A DNA stretch of 32,501 bases from Spirosomataceae bacterium (GCA_025455785.1 JALOLV010000003.1:1-32501); one strand, 5' to 3'; numbered from the stretch's first letter, positions 7,840 to 16,869 are shown. The notes: generated from the letters alone by a model not told the origin. Program-made: numbers and translations.

Positions 7840-8403
7840 ATGATTTTATATATTAAAAATATGGTATGCGACCGATGTAAAATGGTGGTGGCAGACCTTT
7901 TCAAAAAGAATAATATTTTAACAACAAAAATTGATTTAGGAGTGGTTGAAACCAACACTAACTTGGAAGAAAGTCAACTCTTAGCAATTTCAAAAGATTT
8001 GAAATCGTATGGATTTGAAGTATTAGATGATAAACGCAAACAAATAGTTCATATCATCAAAACATCCATTATTGAGTTAGTACAAGTACAACCCGAACAG
8101 TTACAAAGAATAAATCCATCTGCCTACATTGCTGAAAAGTTAGGGAGGGATTATAAGTATCTGACTACCCTTTTTTCAGAAGTTGAAGGAACAACCATTG
8201 AGCAATTTTTGATAAATCAAAAGATTGAAAAAGTTAAAGAACTTTTGGTTTATGACGAATATTCCTTGAGTCAGATAGCAGACTTACTGTATTATAGCAG
8301 TGTACAACACCTTTCGATGCAATTTAAGAAAGTAACAGGATTAACACCAAGTCATTTTAAACAATTAAAGGAGAACAAACGGACATCAATTAATCAAATT
8401 TAA
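7840..8403 (+). CDS. AraC-family regulator with N-terminal HMA-like domain
   Basis: The protein has 187 residues. The first 65 resemble a heavy-metal-associated (HMA) ferredoxin fold: YIKNMVCDRCKMVV supplies the metal-binding CxxC (Cys10, Cys13), followed by a predicted second strand and a GFEVLDD end like other HMA domains. Residues about 95-180 are an AraC/XylS-type double helix-turn-helix, with the closing signature SLSQIADLLYYSS...HLSMQFKKVTGLTPSHFK. The combination suggests a one-component sensor that binds Cu(I) or another soft metal directly and controls this operon. It sits within the copper operon, 12 nt after the receptor and 3 nt before the propeller gene. The direction of response (activator or repressor) cannot be read from sequence. 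Confidence 0.8.
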   Translation: MILYIKNMVCDRCKMVVADLFKKNNILTTKIDLGVVETNTNLEESQLLAISKDLKSYGFEVLDDKRKQIVHIIKTSIIELVQVQPEQLQRINPSAYIAEKLGRDYKYLTTLFSEVEGTTIEQFLINQKIEKVKELLVYDEYSLSQIADLLYYSSVQHLSMQFKKVTGLTPSHFKQLKENKRTSINQI

Positions 8404-8406
8404 GTA

Positions 8407-9468
8407 ATGAAAAAAATTCTTATATCAAGTTTATTTTTAAGTCTCGGTTCATGTATGAACATGAACACGGTACAACCCGAATTGAACATTAACTACCCAG
8501 CAGCTTATGTAGTAAATGGAGAAAGCAGTACGTTGTCTGTCATCAATTTAAATACGAATGAGGTAACCAGCACTATTCAATTAACTGATGGAACAGGTAC
8601 ACCAATGGCAGGAATGAATATGGGGAAATCATTAGCATATCCACACCATATTTATCTCAATCCAAGTAAAACCGAACTTTCAATTGCCGCTCCTGGGATG
8701 GATTTAAGTGCAGGCCATTCCATAAATACTATGGGAATGGTTGGTAAAGTTGCCGTGTTGAATGCAACAAAAGGGGTGAATATTAAAGTTTTTGATTCTA
8801 TAGGGATGAATCATAATGCAATTTACTCACCAGATGGTAAGGAAATTTGGACTTCTCAAATGGACGTTAATGGAAAAGTTTTGGTCTATGATGCAAATAG
8901 TTACGCCTTAAAAAACACCATTTCGGTAGGAAAAGAACCAGCCGAAATTACCTTTTCGATGGACGGAACTGTGGCTTTTGTAGCCAATGGAGAAGATAAT
9001 ACAGTTTCGGCAATTAATCCAACAAGCAAAGCCATTTTAGCAACAATTCCAGTCGGAAAAAATCCAGTTGGAGCATGGGTAGGTGCAGATGGGCGTATGT
9101 ATGTTGATAACGAAGATGGACAGACGGTTTCAATCATTGATGTAAAAACATTAAAAGTTGTAGAAACTGTTGTTCTTGGATTCATGCCGGGCTTTGTAGC
9201 ATACAATGCTGATATGAAAGAAATGTGGGTTACAGACCCCAATGCAGGTAAAGTGCATTGGTGGACAAAAGATGTCTCAGGTAAAATGGTTCATAGTGGA
9301 GCTTTTTCAACAGCGGCAGGGACACATGCCATTGCATTCAAAGAAATGTCAGCATACATAACAAATCAAGAAGCTGCCAGTGTTTCAGTGGTTGATGTTA
9401 TGCAACATAAGGTAGTCAAAAATATTTCGGTGGGTAAAAAACCAAATGGAATTGTCATTAAACTTTAA
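8407..9468 (+). CDS. YncE-like beta-propeller lipoprotein
   Basis: This 353-residue protein begins with a lipoprotein signal peptide; the lipobox LGSC puts the lipidated residue at Cys16. The mature part is built of repeated blades of the YVTN/YncE type, for example STLSVINLNTNEV, NTVSAINPTSKAI, QTVSIIDVKTLKV and ASVSVVDVMQHKV, each followed by GKxPxG or similar loops. This indicates a periplasmic or surface seven-bladed propeller. An inserted Met/His-rich stretch around residues 60-80 (AGMNMGKSLAYPHH) and further GMxL/GMxH loops could touch copper. The start is 3 nt after the AraC gene stop and the next gene is a multicopper oxidase, so it may be a partner or electron or metal shuttle for that oxidase. 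That partnership is inference. Confidence 0.8.
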   Translation: MKKILISSLFLSLGSCMNMNTVQPELNINYPAAYVVNGESSTLSVINLNTNEVTSTIQLTDGTGTPMAGMNMGKSLAYPHHIYLNPSKTELSIAAPGMDLSAGHSINTMGMVGKVAVLNATKGVNIKVFDSIGMNHNAIYSPDGKEIWTSQMDVNGKVLVYDANSYALKNTISVGKEPAEITFSMDGTVAFVANGEDNTVSAINPTSKAILATIPVGKNPVGAWVGADGRMYVDNEDGQTVSIIDVKTLKVVETVVLGFMPGFVAYNADMKEMWVTDPNAGKVHWWTKDVSGKMVHSGAFSTAAGTHAIAFKEMSAYITNQEAASVSVVDVMQHKVVKNISVGKKPNGIVIKL

Positions 9469-9498
9469 CCTATTATCTAAATTAAACAACAAAATCAG

Positions 9499-10956
9499 AT
9501 GAAGAACAAAAAAATTAATAGACGTATTTTTTTTCAAAGGTTGGGAGTCGGGGTCGGCTCAACCTATTTGCTTCAAAACTGTATGAGTAATATGAATCAT
9601 GGAACAAGTGACCCCGTTCCAGTGGCAAGTGATGCTACTTTTAAAAATATCCTAAAAATACCTGAAACACTCTCTAACCCTACAACATTTATTGCTCAAT
9701 CTGTTCAAGATACAATCATGGACGGCAAAACTGTAAAATATTTAGGCTACAGAAATGGGCTTTTAGGTCCGACAATAAGGATGCAAAAAGGTTCTACTTT
9801 CAATGCTAAATTAACTAATCAATTAGCTGAACATACCAATATCCATTGGCATGGTTTGGTTATTCCAGCCGATATGGATGGACATCCTGACCAAATGGTT
9901 ATGGCAAATGAGTCATTCAATTACCGATTTACACTCAACCAACAAGCTGGTACGAATTGGTATCATCCTCATGTACATGGTACAACTGCAAAGCAAGTAA
10001 CACAGGGTTTATCTGGTTTGTTTATTGTAGAAACTCCCGAAGAAAAAGCTCTAAATTTGCCAAGTGGTACTTTTGAAATTCCATTGGTAATTCAAGACAA
10101 ACGGTTCAACACCGATGGAACAATTAAGTATAGCCCAACCATGATGGAGGTTATGAGTGGGTATCTGGGAGATAATATTTTAGTAAACGGTACAGCATCA
10201 CCCTATCTCAATGTATCAACTCGATTTTATCGTTTCAGAATACTAAATGGCTCAACCGCTCGCATCTATAATTTAGCTCTCAGTAACGGTGCTGAATTTT
10301 ATATCATTGGCTCGGATGGTGGAATCTTGGAAAAACCAGAAACGGTAAAAGAAACTTTGTTAGGCTCAGGTGAACGATTAGATATACTAATTGATTTCTC
10401 TAATATTGCTATCAATACTGAAGTCTTTTTGGAAAGTAAAACGTTCTCAGGAATGGGTACAGCACAAGGTACTCAGGCATTCAAGATTTTGAAATTTATT
10501 GTGAATAAGCAAGAATCTAATACTTTCAAGTTACCTGCATCTCTTATTCCACTCCCAAATCTGTCGGGTTCAAACAAAAAACGGAGCTTTAGTTTAACCA
10601 TGACTATGAATATGTCAGGCGGAATGCACCGAATCAACAATAAAGTGTTCAGTAGTCAACGTATAGATGAAACCGTCAATTTAGGCTCAACCGAAACATG
10701 GGAGTTTGATAATTCGACAGGCGACGAACCGCACCCAATGCACATTCATGGCGTACAGTTCCAAGTATTGAGCCGTATTGGTGGGAGAAATACTTTGTTT
10801 CCACACGAAAAAGGTTGGAAAGATACTGTTTTGGTAGCTCCAAAAGAAAAAGTACAAGTAATAATGAAATTTGAACAAAAAGGAAAATTCGTATTTCATT
10901 GCCATAATCTCGAACATGAGGATGATGGTATGATGCTCAATTTTGAAGTAAAATAA
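9499..10956 (+). CDS. Multicopper oxidase with Tat signal, probable periplasmic Cu(I) oxidase
   Basis: This 485-residue three-cupredoxin oxidase has all four copper motifs: HWH (116-118), YHPHVH (His156, His158, His160), HPMHIH (His412, His415, His417) and HCHNLEH with the type 1 Cys468, His473 and axial Met478. The N-terminus NRRIFFQRLG carries twin arginines (8-9) with a weakly hydrophobic core, so export through Tat with copper already loaded is likely. Cys28 in LLQNC could be a lipobox. The family includes CueO, which converts toxic Cu(I) to Cu(II) in the periplasm. It lacks the long Met-rich loop seen in CueO and in the second oxidase at 18873. It lies between the propeller and HMA genes of the same operon. 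Confidence 0.9.
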   Translation: MKNKKINRRIFFQRLGVGVGSTYLLQNCMSNMNHGTSDPVPVASDATFKNILKIPETLSNPTTFIAQSVQDTIMDGKTVKYLGYRNGLLGPTIRMQKGSTFNAKLTNQLAEHTNIHWHGLVIPADMDGHPDQMVMANESFNYRFTLNQQAGTNWYHPHVHGTTAKQVTQGLSGLFIVETPEEKALNLPSGTFEIPLVIQDKRFNTDGTIKYSPTMMEVMSGYLGDNILVNGTASPYLNVSTRFYRFRILNGSTARIYNLALSNGAEFYIIGSDGGILEKPETVKETLLGSGERLDILIDFSNIAINTEVFLESKTFSGMGTAQGTQAFKILKFIVNKQESNTFKLPASLIPLPNLSGSNKKRSFSLTMTMNMSGGMHRINNKVFSSQRIDETVNLGSTETWEFDNSTGDEPHPMHIHGVQFQVLSRIGGRNTLFPHEKGWKDTVLVAPKEKVQVIMKFEQKGKFVFHCHNLEHEDDGMMLNFEVK

Positions 10957-10982
10957 TTGTTAAACTAAATAATCAAAAACCA

Positions 10983-11336
10983 ATGAAATCAACTATTTTT
11001 TCAGTAATCGCAATCTTATTTATTTCAGTTTTTAGTGTAGCTTTTAAGGTTACACCCCCTGCAAAGGTTAAGATTAAAACTTCTGCCATCTGTGAAATGT
11101 GTAAAGAACGCATAGAAAAACAATTAGCATTCACGAAAGGTGTAGAAGATGCTAATCTCGATTTGAAAGATAAAGTTGTAACCATTAGTTATAATGCAAA
11201 AAAAACAGATGTGGCAAAACTAAAAAAGGCTATCAATGATGCAGGTTACGATGCAGATGAGACGGCATCAAACCCAAAAAGTTACGAAAAACTACCATCA
11301 TGTTGTAAAAAAGATGGTGAAGCAATGCACCATTAA
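10983..11336 (+). CDS. Secreted heavy-metal-associated (HMA) domain protein
   Basis: This 117-residue protein has a signal peptide (about 1-21) and one HMA fold at about 26-95. The metal loop is AICEMCKERI with Cys37 and Cys40, and the closing segment AINDAGYDADE is typical of HMA domains. The C-terminal tail adds a Cys-Cys pair and a Met-His-His end, which could form a second metal site. Unlike cytosolic CopZ chaperones it should be periplasmic, so it probably buffers or shuttles copper or mercury outside the cytosol. It is spaced 26 nt from both neighbours inside the operon. The alternative is a MerP-like mercury-binding protein, but the copper context favours copper. Confidence 0.85.
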   Translation: MKSTIFSVIAILFISVFSVAFKVTPPAKVKIKTSAICEMCKERIEKQLAFTKGVEDANLDLKDKVVTISYNAKKTDVAKLKKAINDAGYDADETASNPKSYEKLPSCCKKDGEAMHH

Positions 11337-11362
11337 TTATCCATAATTTCAATAAAATACTT

Positions 11363-12748
11363 ATGAAAAAAATAGCAATTATATTGTTTTGGGGAATGTT
11401 CCAAGCGGCTAATGCCCAAGTTGAACTCAAAACACCACCACCAAGCCCAGAAGCTGAGTGGAAACAGAAAGTTGGTTTTACCGACATCAGTATTAAATAT
11501 GAAAAACCTTTGATGCGTGGTCGTAAAATTTTTGGAGCATTGGTACCATTCGACCAAATTTGGCGTACAGGTGCAGGAGAAAGTACCCGCATTCGTGTAA
11601 GTGATGATATAACTTTTGGTGGTCAATCATTAAAAAAAGGTTACTACTCTCTCTTTACAATTCCAAATCCTAATGAATGGACTATAATATTAAATGCAGA
11701 TACGACCAGCCATGGTGCATTCAGCTATGATGATAAAAAAGACATCTTTCGTATAAAAATCAAGCCAGAAACGACCATTAGGACGTATGAATCGTTTTCA
11801 ATTTCATTGGAAGACATCATGCCAAATCATTCTGCACATTTATATCTAAACTGGGAAAATACGCAAATTAAAATTCCTATTCAAAGTAATGCCGATGCAG
11901 TTGTAATGAATGAAATCAATCAGAAAATAAATATTGAAAAATTGGAAGATGCTAAATTCTTTAACAATGCTGCTCAATATTACTTCTCGAATAAAAAAGA
12001 CTTAAAACAAGCATTGCTTTGGTCAAAAAAATCGGAGGAAATGGTAGAAGATAATTATTATTATGCCAATCTAACGACCAAAATTTTAGAAGAGCAGAAA
12101 GATTATAGTGCAGCTCTTAAATCAGCACAGAAGGCTGTAGAATTGGGGACAAAAAAGAACATGAAAACTGCTGTTGAGAACTGGCAGAAAAAAATAATTG
12201 AATGGCAGAAGATTACAGGTATTTCGTCCCCAAATGTAAATACGCTAACGGCTGATAGTGGTAATGGTCACGAAAATCATACTCATGCTGGACATAACAT
12301 GACACCACCAAAAGAAACACAAACAAAATCAGGCTTACAACCCATTTTAGATGCCTATTATGCTATAAAAGATGCAATGGTTGCATCTGATGCACAAGCA
12401 TCAGCAAAAGCAGCAAACACACTCGTATCAGCAATGAAAGCAGTAGATATGGGTAAAATGGAAATGAAACAACACATGGAGTTTATGAAAGTAAACGCCA
12501 AAATTATCGCCGATGCTCAGAAAATTGCAGACTCAAAAGACTTGAAAAAACAAAGAGAAACCTTTCAGAGTCTTTCTGATAATTTCTACACAATGGCAAA
12601 AGGCGTAAAACTTTCTACCGAGCCTATTTATCAGCAGTACTGTCCGATGAAAAAAGCCGCATGGTTGAGTAATGAATCATCGGTTAAAAACCCTTACTAT
12701 GGCAGTTCAATGCTTACTTGTGGCAAGGTACAAGATACTATAAAGTAA
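11363..12748 (+). CDS. DUF2911-DUF3347 fusion, periplasmic
   Basis: This 461-residue secreted protein has a signal peptide at 1-19 and several modules. Residues about 22-180 are DUF2911, recognisable from SPEAEWKQKVG, GRKIFG and QIWRTGAGESTRI. About 195-280 look like helical TPR-type repeats. A His-rich linker follows near 300-314 (HENHTHAGHN). About 325-435 are DUF3347, an all-helical domain with the DAYYAIKDAMVASD start and the YCPM segment before a terminal MLTCG. DUF3347 often lies beside or inside CusB-like efflux adaptor proteins, and the Cys-Pro-Met and late Cys may bind metal. DUF2911 has no settled function that I know of. It is the last gene of the operon, followed at once by a terminator hairpin. 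Confidence 0.8.
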   Translation: MKKIAIILFWGMFQAANAQVELKTPPPSPEAEWKQKVGFTDISIKYEKPLMRGRKIFGALVPFDQIWRTGAGESTRIRVSDDITFGGQSLKKGYYSLFTIPNPNEWTIILNADTTSHGAFSYDDKKDIFRIKIKPETTIRTYESFSISLEDIMPNHSAHLYLNWENTQIKIPIQSNADAVVMNEINQKINIEKLEDAKFFNNAAQYYFSNKKDLKQALLWSKKSEEMVEDNYYYANLTTKILEEQKDYSAALKSAQKAVELGTKKNMKTAVENWQKKIIEWQKITGISSPNVNTLTADSGNGHENHTHAGHNMTPPKETQTKSGLQPILDAYYAIKDAMVASDAQASAKAANTLVSAMKAVDMGKMEMKQHMEFMKVNAKIIADAQKIADSKDLKKQRETFQSLSDNFYTMAKGVKLSTEPIYQQYCPMKKAAWLSNESSVKNPYYGSSMLTCGKVQDTIK

Positions 12749-12760
12749 ATTTACTCAAAT

Positions 12761-12796
12761 AAAAGAGATTCAATCTATTGAAAGAATCTCTTTTAT
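12761..12796 (+). terminator. Hairpin terminator of the first copper operon
   Basis: AAAAGAGATTC (12761-12771) and GAATCTCTTTT (12784-12794) form a perfect 11-bp stem with a 12-nt loop, 12 nt after the stop at 12748. The terminal T-run belongs to the stem. The position marks the end of the 5098-12748 operon. Confidence 0.75.
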
Positions 12797-12855
12797 CATC
12801 TTCAATTATCTACTCCGATAATTATATAAATCTAATCCAAAAAGGTGTAATCAAA

Positions 12856-12880
12856 TTTGTTCTATCCCCCTATAACTTTG
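12856..12880 (+). promoter_or_regulatory. Bacteroidota-type promoter of copA
   Basis: TAACTTTG at 12873-12880 fits the -7 consensus TAnnTTTG exactly. TTTG at 12856-12859 may be the -33 element, although the 13-nt gap is a little short. It lies between the terminator and the copA ATG at 12903 and supports a separate copA transcript. Confidence 0.5.
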
Positions 12881-12902
12881 TCCTATCAAACTAATCAGAC
12901 AA

Positions 12903-15323
12903 ATGGATATAAACAAAAATAATACTTACGAGATACCGCTTGAAGGAGTGGAAAGCGAACATTGTGCCTTAATAATTGACAAGGGTTTAAGCAAAATTGA
13001 GGGAATCATTAATCATAAAGTTGAACTCAATAATAATAAAGCCATCATAACAACTCTACCCAACAACGAAATACTTGGCAAAGCCATCAAAGAAATTCAA
13101 GACTTAGGTTATGGTGTAAGCTCGATGAAAAAAAACTTATCTGTATCAAATATGACTTGTGCCAGTTGTGCCAGCAGCGTACAGAGTATTCTTGAAAATC
13201 AGGAGGGGGTTATCAAAGCCAATGTTAATTATGCCAATGCCAATGCTCAAATAGAATATATTCCCACAATTACTGATACCAAAAAATTTAAAGTAGCACT
13301 TCAAGCAGTAGGATATGATTTAATGATTGATGAAACGGAAGAAGCCAAAGAAGAATTAGAAAAAGTAAAAGAGCATAAATTCAATCAGCTCAAGCAAAAA
13401 ACAATAAGCTCAATCATCTTATCCATACCAATAGTTATAATCGCCATGTTTTTTATGGATTTACCGTATGGCAATTATATTATGTGGGCATTATCCACAC
13501 CTGTGCTTTTTGTATTTGGCAGACTGTTTTTCATAAACGCATGGAAACAAACCAAACATCGCTCTGCCAATATGGATACCTTAGTAGCTTTAAGTACGGG
13601 CGTTGCTTATATTTTTAGTGTTTTTAATACGCTGTTTCCGTCTTATTGGCACAATAAAGGTTTGCACGCCCATGTCTATTTTGAAGCGGCTGCCGTTGTT
13701 ATAGCCTTTATATTATTAGGAAAATGGTTGGAAGAACGTGCCAAAGGAAATACTTCATCAGCCTTAAAAAAGTTAATGGGCCTACAACCACGAAATGCTA
13801 CGATTGTCCATGAAGGGGGACATCAAATGGAAGTTGCAATAGCTGAAATAAAGATAGGTGATATAATTTTGGTCAAACCAGGTGAGAAGATTCCAGTAGA
13901 TGGAGAAATTATTAGCGGTAATTCATTCATTGATGAAAGTATGCTAAGTGGTGAGCCTATTCCAGTTGAAAAGACCAATTCAGATAAAGTATTTGCTGGT
14001 ACAATCAATCAGAAAGGTAGTTTTCAGTTCAAGGCAACTAAAGTTGGAAGCGACACCATTTTGGCACAAATCATAAAAATGGTGCAGGAAGCACAAGGAA
14101 GTAAAGCTCCGATTCAGAAATTAGTTGATAAAATAGCTGGTATATTCGTTCCTATCGTCATAATTATTGCCATTGTAACACTCATTGCTTGGATAATTTT
14201 TGGAGGAGAAAACGGACTAACACAAGGTTTATTGGCAATGGTTACAGTTTTGGTTATTGCCTGCCCGTGTGCATTAGGGTTAGCCACCCCAACTGCAATC
14301 ATGTCTGGAGTTGGCAAGGGAGCTGAAAATGGCATTCTCATCAAAGATGCCGAAAGCCTCGAATTAGCAAGTAAAATTAATGCAGTAGTCTTGGATAAAA
14401 CAGGAACAATCACTGAAGGCAAGCCAACTGTAACTGATGTTTATTGGAAAAATGAAAATAAAGAGATTCCTTCTGTCTTGGTATCCATTGAAAAGCAATC
14501 CGAACATCCATTAGCAGAAGCAATTCTAAATTATTATAAAGATATTTTAACTGTTCCTGTGCATCACTTTGAAAGCATTACTGGTTTTGGAGCAAAAGCC
14601 ACTATTGGCACAGAAACCTATTTTGTTGGCAATGAAAATCTTTTAACTCATCAACAAATAAGCATTAAATCCGAAATAAAGGAAAAAGCACAACAATGGC
14701 TAAATGAGGCAAAGACAGTAATCTGGTTTGCCAACTCAACAGAGGCTTTAGCCGTGATAGCTATCGAAGACCAAATAAAAGAAACCTCCAAACAAGCAAT
14801 CATGACATTGCAAAATAAAGGGATAGATGTGTATATGCTCACAGGCGATAACCCTAAAACAGCCGCTTTGATAGCTAAGAAAGCTGGAATAAATAATTTT
14901 AAAGCTGAAGTATTACCCGCACAAAAAGCAGAGTTTATCAAAGAGTTACAACAAAAAGGTCATGTAGTGGCGATGGTTGGCGATGGCATTAATGATAGTA
15001 ATGCCTTAGCACAAGCCGATGTGAGTATTGCAATGGGAAAAGGCTCTGATATAGCAATGGATGTGGCAAAAATGACCATTATTTCATCAGATTTAACAAA
15101 AATTTCACAGGCAATTAAGCTATCAAAAATCACAACCACTACTATTCGTCAAAACCTTTTTTGGGCTTTTATTTATAATATCATCGGAATCCCTATTGCT
15201 GCTGGCGTTCTTTACCCAAGCTACGGGTATCTACTCAATCCCATGATTGCAGGTGCAGCAATGGCATTAAGTTCTGTTTCTGTGGTTAGTAACAGCCTTC
15301 GATTAAAAAGAAAATCTTTATAA
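12903..15323 (+). CDS. copA: Copper-exporting P-type ATPase (CopA)
   Basis: This 806-residue P1B-type ATPase pumps Cu(I) from cytosol to periplasm. It has a membrane CPC motif (Cys454-Pro455-Cys456), phosphorylation loop DKTGT (Asp498), the nucleotide-site HP pair in EHPLAEAIL, and hinge GDGIND (693-698). The last transmembrane segments carry the NLFWAFIYN and [15 protein letters not shown] signatures of CopA. There are two N-terminal HMA-like domains. The second (about 77-145) has a normal MTCASC loop (Cys86, Cys89). The first (about 9-75) keeps the fold pattern but has one Cys in place of CxxC (SEHCALII), so it has probably lost normal metal binding. It opens the second copper operon, followed by a CopZ-like gene 32 nt later. 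Confidence 0.96.
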   Translation: MDINKNNTYEIPLEGVESEHCALIIDKGLSKIEGIINHKVELNNNKAIITTLPNNEILGKAIKEIQDLGYGVSSMKKNLSVSNMTCASCASSVQSILENQEGVIKANVNYANANAQIEYIPTITDTKKFKVALQAVGYDLMIDETEEAKEELEKVKEHKFNQLKQKTISSIILSIPIVIIAMFFMDLPYGNYIMWALSTPVLFVFGRLFFINAWKQTKHRSANMDTLVALSTGVAYIFSVFNTLFPSYWHNKGLHAHVYFEAAAVVIAFILLGKWLEERAKGNTSSALKKLMGLQPRNATIVHEGGHQMEVAIAEIKIGDIILVKPGEKIPVDGEIISGNSFIDESMLSGEPIPVEKTNSDKVFAGTINQKGSFQFKATKVGSDTILAQIIKMVQEAQGSKAPIQKLVDKIAGIFVPIVIIIAIVTLIAWIIFGGENGLTQGLLAMVTVLVIACPCALGLATPTAIMSGVGKGAENGILIKDAESLELASKINAVVLDKTGTITEGKPTVTDVYWKNENKEIPSVLVSIEKQSEHPLAEAILNYYKDILTVPVHHFESITGFGAKATIGTETYFVGNENLLTHQQISIKSEIKEKAQQWLNEAKTVIWFANSTEALAVIAIEDQIKETSKQAIMTLQNKGIDVYMLTGDNPKTAALIAKKAGINNFKAEVLPAQKAEFIKELQQKGHVVAMVGDGINDSNALAQADVSIAMGKGSDIAMDVAKMTIISSDLTKISQAIKLSKITTTTIRQNLFWAFIYNIIGIPIAAGVLYPSYGYLLNPMIAGAAMALSSVSVVSNSLRLKRKSL

Positions 15324-15355
15324 AATCAATTAATAAAACAATAAAATATACTCAA

Positions 15356-15568
15356 ATGGAAAATCAAACATTTAAAACAAATATCAACTGTGGCGGTTGT
15401 GTGGCACGAGTTACAAACACACTCAATGAAACAGTAGGAAACGGTAATTGGGAGGTTGAAACTACCAATCCTGACAAGGTTCTGACTATCAAGCAGTCGA
15501 ATATTCAAGCAGATAAAATCATTGAAGCAGTGAAAAAAGTAGGCTTCAATATTGAAGTTTTCAACTAA
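15356..15568 (+). CDS. CopZ-like cytosolic copper chaperone
   Basis: This 70-residue protein is a single HMA domain without a signal peptide. The metal loop is INCGGCVARV (Cys12, Cys15) and the C-terminal segment AVKKVGFNIEVFN closes the ferredoxin-like fold. It probably carries Cu(I) in the cytosol to the adjacent CopA ATPase. The Gly-Gly between the cysteines and the Asn before the first are unusual compared with the common MxCxxC loop. Such short chaperones typically follow copA in Bacteroidota. It is spaced 32 nt after copA and 32 nt before the next gene, which suggests one transcript. The function is assigned from domain and position only. Confidence 0.85.
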   Translation: MENQTFKTNINCGGCVARVTNTLNETVGNGNWEVETTNPDKVLTIKQSNIQADKIIEAVKKVGFNIEVFN

Positions 15569-15600
15569 AATAATTGCTCACTTTAAAATAACCAAGAAAA

Positions 15601-16056
15601 ATGAAAAATGTAATCTTATGTTTGAGTTTCGTACTCATAACAATCGCAAATGTATTTGCTCAAAAAACATTAGATATGATTCCTAAAGTTGATTCCAAAG
15701 GGCATATCTATTATGAAAAAAAACAAATCGGTTCAATAACTTCTAAGGGTGGTTTTGACCAATCAAGCAAGCCAATGACTATGGTTAATGGCAACGGAAA
15801 TATCGTAGATGCCAATGGTAAAGAAATAGGAAAAGCACCAAAGAACGGAACGTTTATTTATTATAACAATGGTGTTGAAGAAAAATATTCAATTGGAAAA
15901 GCATCGCATACGGGTATGTGTGAAGTAAAAAATGCAAAAGGCGAAGTGGTTATGCTGTTACATAATAATTATAAGCAGCAAGCTGCCTGTGCGATTCATT
16001 GTTTGTACGAAAACCACTGCATGCCCTCAGATAAAATGGACGGTCATAAACACTAA
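15601..16056 (+). CDS. Small secreted Cys/His-rich protein of the copper operon
   Basis: I cannot name a family. The 151-residue protein has a clear signal peptide (MKNVILCLSFVLITIANVFA, 1-20). Next come short beta-type repeats with glycine turns, such as DSKGHIYYEKKQIG, GNGNIVDANGKEIG and NAKGEVV, resembling strand-turn-strand repeats of small beta-barrel or clip proteins. The last 50 residues hold four cysteines (GMCEV and AACAIHCLYENHC) and several histidines, ending in GHKH, which suggests a metal site. It is the third gene after copA and CopZ and is followed by a terminator, so it probably has a periplasmic or surface role in copper handling. This is inference from position and residue content. 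Confidence 0.7.
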   Translation: MKNVILCLSFVLITIANVFAQKTLDMIPKVDSKGHIYYEKKQIGSITSKGGFDQSSKPMTMVNGNGNIVDANGKEIGKAPKNGTFIYYNNGVEEKYSIGKASHTGMCEVKNAKGEVVMLLHNNYKQQAACAIHCLYENHCMPSDKMDGHKH

Positions 16057-16071
16057 TTTTATTCATCTATA

Positions 16072-16098
16072 AAAGGTAGTAGTTATACTACTACCTTT
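16072..16098. terminator. Hairpin terminator after the copA operon
   Basis: AAAGGTAGTAG (16072-16082) pairs perfectly with CTACTACCTTT (16088-16098) around a 5-nt loop, 15 nt after the stop at 16056. It is a strong stem that can work on both strands, with only a short T-run. It ends just 13 nt before the methyltransferase ATG, so an operator role for that gene is also possible. Confidence 0.7.
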
Positions 16099-16111
16099 CA
16101 TTTACGTTGTT

Positions 16112-16762
16112 ATGAAAAAGCAAAACTATATACCAGCATTAGGATATGATTTCTTAACTGCTTATTACGATTTAGCCATCAAACTAACTATGCCAGAAAA
16201 GAAGTTTCGAAGCATTTTAATAAAGGAAATAAAACCGAAATCCAATGAGAAAATTTTAGAGTTTGGTTTCGGGACTGCCCAAAATCTACTTTTAGTAAAA
16301 AAAGAATGTCCCGATGTAGATTTATTAGGGGTAGATATTGACCCGAAAGTAAAGGAAATAGCAGCCTATAAGTTAGCAAAGAATGCTATTAATACACCCT
16401 TGGATTTATACGATGGAGAAACCCTACCTTATCCAAATAATCAATTTGATAAAGTGTATAGTTGCTTGGTTTTTCATCAATTAGATGCAGAAACAAAGCT
16501 AAAATGTTTGAAAGAAATTTTCAGGGTTCTAAAACCAAATGGAAAACTGATAATAGCAGATTGGGGCGAAGCTGCTAATCCAATCATGCGATTTAGTTTT
16601 GGTTTAGTTCAAATTTTAGATGGATTCAAAACCACTAACGATAATGTGAGAGGATTAATGCCCAATTTTATTGAAAAGGCTGGTTTTGATAATATTTTCA
16701 TTTCACAATCTATCAATACTATTCTTGGTACTTTTTCATACTTTATTGCACGGAAAAAATGA
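16112..16762 (+). CDS. Class I SAM-dependent methyltransferase
   Basis: This 216-residue soluble protein has a Rossmann-type methyltransferase fold. Motif I is KILEFGFGTAQNLLL (48-61), the adenosyl-binding acidic residue lies in LLGVDIDPK (Asp75), motif IV is FDKVYSCLVFHQL, and the post-motif segment is FRVLKPNGKLIIADWG. This is the Ubie/Methyltransf_11 pattern of small-molecule methylation. It is not a DNA methyltransferase, since there is no DPPY or Pro-Cys motif. Such enzymes occur in metal islands of Bacteroidota with unknown substrates; methylation of a metalloid or thiol is conceivable but not shown. The gene sits between a terminator and the nuclease gene. The start ATG at 16112 fits the N-terminus seen in relatives. 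Confidence 0.8.
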   Translation: MKKQNYIPALGYDFLTAYYDLAIKLTMPEKKFRSILIKEIKPKSNEKILEFGFGTAQNLLLVKKECPDVDLLGVDIDPKVKEIAAYKLAKNAINTPLDLYDGETLPYPNNQFDKVYSCLVFHQLDAETKLKCLKEIFRVLKPNGKLIIADWGEAANPIMRFSFGLVQILDGFKTTNDNVRGLMPNFIEKAGFDNIFISQSINTILGTFSYFIARKK

Positions 16763-16869
16763 AAACATTAAGGTTTGTTTATCAAAAAGTTCATTTTTAC
16801 TATTTCAAGACAAAATGCACTAACAAAGCACGCCATCGAAGAATTTAAAAATTTAGAAAAACTCATCTA

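Noticed and set aside
11333-11626. Minus-strand frames opposite the DUF2911 N-terminus and HMA gene end
   Set aside because: Low-complexity, Cys/Phe-rich translation without motifs; the plus-strand proteins are well supported.
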